Source of the DNA: Apostichopus japonicus
Taxonomy: Eukaryota > Echinodermata > Holothuroidea > Aspidochirotida > Stichopodidae
Direction of reading: 5' to 3'
Assembly: GCF_037975245.1 (NCBI RefSeq)
Contig: NC_092583.1
Location: 13,077,264 to 13,141,263, forward strand
Length of the DNA stretch: 64,000 nucleotides
In this document: positions 51,901 to 60,900 of the stretch, one piece after another
Numbering within the stretch: the stretch's first letter is position 1
How the letters are laid out: every line of letters starts with the position of its first letter
Program-made: the position numbers and the translations under genes
Notes under the pieces: model-generated
What the model saw: only the letters and a program-made list of their open reading frames with translations
Database searches by the model: none
What the model was told of the DNA's origin: nothing

Positions 51901-54900
51901 ACCTTTAAATGCATAAATGTGGCTTTCAAGAGAAACCATATAAGTTTTACAAGGAATTATAAAAGGAATGGATCAACGGTTCGGGGTTCCGCTAAACTTA
52001 CCGCGCGATAGAATCCACGGCGATGCTCGTGACGGACCCCACCGTGTCCCGACACACGACGTACGGTTCCCATTTACCGATCCTTGCTACACTGATTGTG
52101 TTGGTTCTTTGATCGGCCCAATACAGGTTACCTTGACGACAGAGAGAGGGAGAGAGAGAAAGCCTAGAAAGTATGCACTATTGAAATAAAAAAAGTATGG
52201 ATTAATAATAACAGACCTGAGACAAATATCTATATGTGTCAGAAAATTAACCAGGAAGAGTGCTCCTATTGTGAAGAGAGAGAGAGAAACCACCGGTGCG
52301 GTTGCACTTGAATTGATTTCTAATAAAACCGTAGTTAAGAAAAGAGAAGAGAAAAAGTGATACGGGAACCGACCTAACATTCTGTGTATTAGACTAAATA
52401 GTCCAGTCGTTTTTAATTGATGAACTTCACATGTGTAAAGGATCATTAGTCAACAAATTAAGAAACAAGAAATACAACCAGGAGCTGATAGCTGTGTGTT
52501 TTAATGGTCGAACAAACACATCAAAATTGAATTTTGGGGCCAAAAGTCAACCTTCCATCATAGCATGATTCATCCATTTTCACAGATTCCTTCAGTCAAT
52601 CGGCTAAATTCTTTTCGGTCCAGATAAGACTCTCATTGCTGCGTTAAATTGAATGGTTCCCAATTTCTGCTCCGACTATAATCCAAAACAAAAACTCCAG
52701 CTAAAAAGGTATGCTACAGGATGTTAGAATACCATCGAAAAAATGGAGGAACCTTTGAATACATTAATTTTCTGTTTCTCAGAATGCTATGGTTGAGACG
52801 GGATAAATGTTGGAGCCTACCAGAGATGGGGTCGACAGCGATGGCTACCACATAACCCAGACCGGACGAAATGACCGTTTCTTTGCCGGTATGGTCTCTC
52901 TTCCTTCGGTATATTTTTTGCTCTTCTGTGTCCACCCAATAGATCATATCTTCCTCTGAGGTTCCAAGAGAGAGACGGGGGAAAAATAGATACAAACGTT
53001 TTCAATACATCTCTTAGCCAAAGATTATATTTCTGAACATACTGACAGGACCCAAATGTGGACTTTTAATGTGAAACTTCACTTCAGATTAACCTGACAA
53101 CTTGAGGCAGGGATTAAAAGATACTTTCTGGAGATCACAAAGGTTGACTTCGGGTTAATTACAAATTCCATCAGGATGGTTCAAAATAAGTTTCTATTCT
53201 ATCAGCCAAAACTAAATTTTCAATTGGACTATCCGTCTACTAGGTCATATCTGACATGAAGCATGATGACCCAATACCAACTTCTTCATGAACTAACTAA
53301 TGGTTTATCTGCCCAGAAAGAAAAATACATAAATAAAAATAAATGAATAAAAAAAACCTTAATCCTCCAACAACCATATCTACAGTTAGAGAACAAGAGG
53401 TAGGTGGGTTGGAGTGCAGTTTGTAAACTGTTAATGTGGAATACTCTGGGTTTTTGCCTGGGAATTCCCATCAATATCTACCATTCAGACTACCCTTACT
53501 TACAGCTTAGGCCTCAATGAAGCTACTTACTAGCATGGAAGGCAATCGACTGGACCTTCACCTGTCCTTCAACTGGAGGGAGCTGGGGATCTTTCACCGT
53601 CGAATCAGTTGATATCCCGTTGATTGACGACAATGTCGAAAACATCACAAACTTTTCCACTCCTGTCATTTTAGAAAGAAGGTGTGAATCTTATTACCAC
53701 AATTATACACAAACCTGGCCTACCTAACCAGTTCAACTCGGCCTTTCTCTCAAGAGTATTATTATTAACTAGTTTTTTTTCTCTTAGGCACCTTATCAAA
53801 AGGAAAAGCTAAATCAGTTGCTGCTCCAATAAAAACCCTGCTCAGCTGGGTGGGAATCAATATCGTACAAAAGCGACTTTTCTCTGCTGATCCTGTGGCG
53901 CCTAAGAAACCTAAGAATTAACTCCTCCTTCAACGTTGAGGTTTCTTGCTTTACTTTGAGCATAAACATTACATGGTTCCCAAACTTTTCAACTAAATGA
54001 AGTTCCAGCATTTTCAAGAATGAAACTTGTTTTATAGTTTCTGGATTAAAACATCAAAATTCAAGGACCTTAAGACCCAGAAAAATAGGGTATTTTGGGG
54101 GGTTTTCCCCCCCACTTTTTCCAGACTTTGCCATATGTCAGAGGGAGTGGGAACCATGTATAAACACATATGCGATGGCAGAGAGTGACATGACCGTTAA
54201 ACTTTGAGATCTGACGGTAGATTTAAATATTGGTCAACTTTTCCTCTTTTGTTTGGGGGGGGTGGGGGCATTTGGGGAGGAGGTGGGGTACATTGGGGGA
54301 ATGGGTGATTTGGGAAGGAGTTTCTTCCATCACAAGAATTTCTATCACTTGATGTAGAGAAGATGGTTATGTTTTATGTTCACTGCTTATTTCAACCGTC
54401 AGTAACAGAAATTTACCGACGCAAGTAGTTCCGTCCGTCTCGAGTACGCTATAACCCGCCGTGCAGGCGCAAGCACGGCTGGTGTCACCGGTGGGTATGG
54501 GGAAACAAAGCTGGCTGCATCCACCATTATTAATGGAACATTCATTGACATCATCTAGCGAAATAGAAAAAAAAAAGTGAAAAAGTTTTAATTTAACAAA
54601 CATTTATACGAAAAACGTCCCTTTTTATTTAAACCAAAATCAACGTTGCTTCCATTCCCATGTTTTTGGGCAGGATTGGAGAAAGTCCCCCCCACCCCCA
54701 TGTAACAGACAAGGAGTCAGCAGGGGCATACAGTAATGTGGCCTAAGGTCAATGAGGGGGGTGCAGGATATATGGGATAAATATTAAAAAACCTAATGTA
54801 CGTTAATTGTTGTAATACAAATATTGTCCTCTTTAATAGTCCGACCTGCCTCTACATGCTACTGGATGTTTCACTGAGCTTTCCAAAATGTCACAAATTA

Positions 54901-57900
54901 AAAAGTTGGCAATAACCTTGAAATTTTTTACGACTGTCTTTAAGATTACTCATTTTTCTTCCCATTACTTTTCTTTTGAGTCTATTTTTTATCAATGATA
55001 CCGATAGTTCCTTATTTCCTGATCAGGCGAGTAAACAGTAGTAGATAAACACAGATACAGGACCATCTTCACCACTGGGTACCACCAGTTTATAGCTGTT
55101 TTTACTTTACAGGTATAGCATATTAAAAACAGACTGCTTAATTAAAAAAAACCAAAAGATTACAAAACTTTTTTTTTATGCCAAAGTTTTATGCCAAATT
55201 TCATCACTTTCCCCTGCAAGTTTTCACAGACTAGTATATTAACAGATTATGTTATTTAGGGGACTTATTTTTTTCTAGTACAGATCAGGTTTAGGATACA
55301 ACCAGAGTGTGTGTGGCAAATACAAGCATCATCAGAGTAAAGAAAATAATGATACTTGTCAACCCTTTCATTGAGGAATTGCTGAATACAAAGCAAACTA
55401 TTCCTTTAACTACAAAAAAACTTGTTACCCCCCGCCCCCCCCCCCCAGACCCCATTCCTAACTTATTTATAAGAGCTCATGACTAAACAAGACAGCCAAA
55501 AAATATCTGTCAGACATTGATTTTATTTTTAAATTTATTTCAAGACAGGAAGAGAGAAAGGGCATTGTTTTTTTTTTCACTATGTGTTTCTAGTTGATTT
55601 TGTTTCGATACAATCACTATCTATCCGTGGTTACGAGAAATCTTCTTCCACACATCTTACCTATTTTACTCCCCTTGTCATATACAAACATTCCTTTGAC
55701 GCTCCCCACGACAGGTCGCAGATCAGACACCACCAAAGGCTCGGCTATATTTATGGACCGGATCATGTCCTCGTGTTCATCAGACCAATAGAGCTAAAAA
55801 TGCAAACAGAAAAAATTTCATCATAACGAGACACAAATCGTTTTGTCAGGAATTTGACACTTTCTTGAAAATGAAAATGCCATGACATTTCCACCGCCCA
55901 CATTAAAAGACTGCATTTGACCTTTCTTCTTTGGACATGTCTCTGTGGTGGTTTTTGGGCAGTTTCGAGGAGGCAAAATGGCTGATAAGAAAAAATTAAC
56001 AAAATTTTGAAAATTCATTCAATTGTCCATGACTTTTAAGTTTTTTGGGGGCTATTTTACTAACACTTTTTTTGATTTTTAAATTTCCATGCCAACCATG
56101 AATAACAGACATCATTGAGTTACTTAACATAAACAACACTCTATGCTCAATGTCAGTTTGTCACTTATTCTGCTTTCTAAAGAGGTACGTGAGAGGAAGG
56201 AGCAAAGATTAAGCATTGGTTTACAAATGTCTGAAACATCTTGAACATTTTTCTTCTCTCTGTGGAAAGTTTTCAAGTGAACAAAAAGCCACGACAAAAC
56301 GGAGACTGACCATCCCATTGTGCACTGCAATGGACTGTGGTTCCGCATCTCGGGACAAATTAAGAAGCTTGACCACTGCTGAGGAATCGAGAGGGACGGA
56401 ATAGATCCCGGGGAGGATGTCTTCGTCTCCGCGGTCACACCAGTACAACATCGACGTACTGTGATCCAGAGCTAGTCCTAGACGAAATGTAAAAATTCAG
56501 GGAAATTGATTTTAAGAGGAGAACAAGTGGATTATATCTGCATGGCAGGTCATCAGGCCCAGGTCATCAGTGACACAGAGATTATGAGCACGCTACGTAG
56601 ATGACATTTGACCTTAAAAAGATGACTTAAAAAGTCCAAATTTGTTTTTGTCTTGTGAGGGGTGACATGACTTGTCATAGTCTCCATCCCTTGTCTACTA
56701 ATCCCCTTACATCTATCTCATTGTGTTCACCATGCTCATTAACCTGTCTGTATTCTGTGCGTGTTTTTGTCCCTTCTGTTACTGTTACTTGTCATTTAGC
56801 CTAAATGAAGAACATCCTGCTAGGATCGAAACGTCAGGCCAACTTACTCACATTCTCTTACACAGGCTCTCTAGTGGATAAGCAGTTTGCTAACAGTTTT
56901 ATTTTATTTCTATTTAAAAAAAAAAAATATTCGACTATTTTGTACTTTTGTTGCTATAAATAGCTATTCCATTGCCAAAGATATACACCTTTGATAAAAT
57001 ATGCCAGATCTGTGGAAAGCACCTTTAATGCTATACATGAGGATGATGTCAGCTTCTAAGTGCAGATGTAACTGTTCATTTTCATCCACTGTTTTTATAA
57101 AGCCTCGATAAGTCAACCAAAATCATCCCCAAAACCACGTTTTATTTTTCGATAGTTGATAGTCGTGGAAAAAAAACATATGTGATGTATATTTTATGCA
57201 TATCCTTCGAGGCCTTAAATAAATATAAAACCTTTCGTTTTCCTTTTGAGTTTTGTGTTACATCTGAGTGGAGCTGACCAAATGGTCTGTGTTAGACTAA
57301 GTAATCCAGCCGCTTCCATTAATGTGCCTTGTACTTGGCAAGGGCGGCTTAACAAGCAAGGCATACACTGTACCAAGATTATACCAAGATTACCAAATTC
57401 AAAAAATATAAATATCTGCTTGAGGAAAATAACAGAACTACAATTACAGACTTATCTCGATAACAAAAGTAAGACACATATGATTTTGGCTTGAAGGCAA
57501 ATATTCACACCCACCACATACTTGGGTTGATATCAAACAAAACAACCATACCAAATACTTGGCATACCACGGTTATTTAGCTGACAGGGTAAGGCAACAA
57601 TCAAAGACCATGATTACTTTAAAGGTTCAATAGGGAGAGTTGGCAGGGTAAAGTAAAAAATAACTGCAAATATAAAATCATTTAAATTCCATTTCTCAGG
57701 TAAAGACTCTCAATAACCTGCCGGACACATTGGTCTATTAAACTTCCCATTTTTTCCTCTGTCAAAAAAATGTCACAGCGTTGGTATCCGTGATTTTCAT
57801 CTAATAACCGTCTTATTTCTCAAAGATAAACTTTGAAAAAAGTATGCAGAGCTTTTGATTTCTTGCCCCTTCCATTCTGTATTAACCGTGGATCGAAGAA

Positions 57901-60900
57901 ACACATTACAAAATTGATACCAACTTTTGGGGTTGTCTGAGAATTTTATCCGAAAAAATGGATGGTTAAAAAAGATGAGAAAGAGTGCCATCACATTCTT
58001 ACGTTTGGGCTGAGAAAGTCCATCAGTAATTAAATCGACAGTATTTTCACCGTTCATATCTGCTCTTTTGATAGATGGTGAGCTCCCTTCTTTTCGTCCA
58101 TTCACCCAGTACATGTACCTGGTATACAGAGAAAACAGATTATAAACAATGTAAAATCAAATCGCTGAAAATCAAAAGTCTGGCTTTCCTTAAATATGAC
58201 TTTACTGAGAGATGGCATTATTCAGAAGTCTTGCGCACACAGATACACACGGGTGTGTTTTAGATTCAGACTGAGGCCCCCCCTTACCAACCCCCCCCCC
58301 GCATTGTTCTCTTCAAACCCATGTACCCCTTTACCTTAACTCCTTAGTGATACAGTTCTTGTGAGGACGTGATGATTCTTTTCAAATGATCTCTGAGGAC
58401 TTGGTATTATTTTGTTCAAGTCCTCAGAATGCAAAGCAAGTGCACATACACTTACACACAAATTAAATCAAAACCAAGAAAAAAAACAAAAGAACCACAA
58501 AAAACCCATCTACAGTGACAACAATTAAATTTACTAACGATAAACATTTCTAGCTGCAGAAAAATAAACTGTTGACCTTCCTAAACAATGCATAAAACGA
58601 CTCAAATATAAACCGGACTATTTTGAGGATTAAAATTTTGAAAAATTTAAGAACCTTCCTCCACATTATGAATGAATCAAGGATCAGACCATGAGACTGC
58701 TTGATCAGTTGAAAATTCACATCAGCAGTCACCTGGCATTTAACCTACCCCCCAACCCCACTTCCCCAATCTCCCTTCCTCCCCTAACCTCCACTTCCCC
58801 TCAGACCTTCTGTCCTTACTCTGGCACCAAGAATAGGCCAGGTATATTTGCTTTGAAATTTAACTCCAGGCCGAGGAATTGATATATGTTTTGAAAACGT
58901 ATGACAGCCTTTCTCAACATTTAGAGAAAATAACACATCCAGTATCTTAGTATATTTTTGAGGATTTTCCCCTCGTTGTTCCCTCCCTTCCCTTGGATGA
59001 GGAGGTCTTAATTTTGGGTTGTCCGAACAGCAAATTTTCTTTAACTTCCAAAATGATAAAAAGAATGATCAATATGTAGACTGTAGGAGATAGGTGAAGG
59101 TTTGTTGAATACAACTCCAGATTTGGGCAGCTAGTAAAACCCTCCTTCTTGTGCATCATAGGCCTTATCACTATTTTTATTTTGTTCAGTTCAGTGTCTC
59201 TGAAGTGATGGCAGGTGACACCAATTTATCGTTGTACCTACTTCGGGGGTATTGTGCTACGATGCAAACTGATATCTGATGTAAACACCTAGCCATCCAC
59301 CAGACTTCATGCAAAGCTGATTTTTGGTTGTCCAAACAGAGATTTGGACGGCATTCAAAACAGACTATTAAAAACCATGCAGACAATTGACATCAAGCTA
59401 TCCGGGAAACGAGAAAAGTTTTCAGACTCTTCAAACAAACAAATCAGATGATTAAATATTGATGAATAGATAAAATGACAAAACGAACACTGTAGATGAG
59501 GAGACACTATGATCTAAATTTTACGAATCTTACCCGGATAAGGGATCGAGGACCAGGCTGTGAGAATGCTTGGTGAGTTCAACGTTGACCTTGACCTGAT
59601 AGCTGCCATCGACCTGGGACGCATACAGAAAGCTGCCCTCTTCCTCGTGAAGTATCCAATAAATATTCCTGGAGACCCAGTCCACCGCGACTTGATTGGC
59701 ATTTGTTAGACCTTTGTCGAGGGTAATTAAATCAAACCAAGAGTTGCTGTTTTTATAAAAACCTCGGAGAAATGTATTATTCCTTGACTTTGGGGATTTT
59801 CAACAACAAAAAGACGGATAGTCCAGGGAGGGAAATGTGATTTCTTGACATGACGAAAGAAGGAACTCTTTTTCCCCAGATCTTATCATCCATATTCCTC
59901 TCCATCTATCCCATCTTTTGCCACCACGTGTACCCTAATATGATCTATCCCCCTGCCTTACCAACCCTAACCAAAACTTTTCACTGAACCCAATCATCTT
60001 TAAACACTGCCGTTTTATTCTTCTCATCTTTCACAATCACATGCCACCTGGCCCATCTTTCCCTCGCTCATATAACCGAAGCCATTTCTGCCTTCGTCAT
60101 GCATCTATACTTAACTTTTCTTACGCCATGTACCCTACCCAGTCTTCCCCTACCTCAAGTACCCTACCCCATATTTACACAAAGCTTGACTACCTTTCAC
60201 AACCGTACTTTCCCTGTCGCATGTTTCACAACTCACCTGTTTATCTCGCCCTTTTTTTACCCGGCTCATATTACCGACTCCATCTTTGCCAATCATACCT
60301 CAACCTTTCCTGTTCCTTGCACCGACCCAATCTATCTCTCCCCTATCCTCTTCTCCATCTTTCATTTCCATTATCACAGGTCCTCTACCTTGAGTTCTAC
60401 CCCTCCTCCCCCTCCCTCTGCCTCTTCCCAATGCCCCACACAACCCCACCACTCTCCCTCCCTATTTCCCACTATGCTTCATCAAACATGCAGAATCGTT
60501 ACCAACCTTCTATCACAGCCTCCACCTTAAACGTCCTCTACCTTGAGCTCTATCCCTCCTCCCCCTCCCACTACCCTCTGCCTCTTTCCAATGCCCCACA
60601 CCACCCCATCCCACTCCCCCCTCCCTATTTCCCATCGTGCTTCACCAAACATGCAGAATCGTTACCAACCTTCTATCACGGCCTCCACCTTAAACGTCCT
60701 CTACCTTGAGCTCTATCCCTCCTCCCCCTCCCACTACCCTCTGCCTCTTTCCAATGCCCCACACCACCCCATCCCACTCCCCCCTCGCTATTTCCCATCG
60801 TGCTTCACCAAACATGCAGAATCGTTACCAACCTTCTATCACGGCCTCCACCTTGAACGTGTGAATGTTGACCTTTCCCACCATCCTGCGTTGTGTGTCC

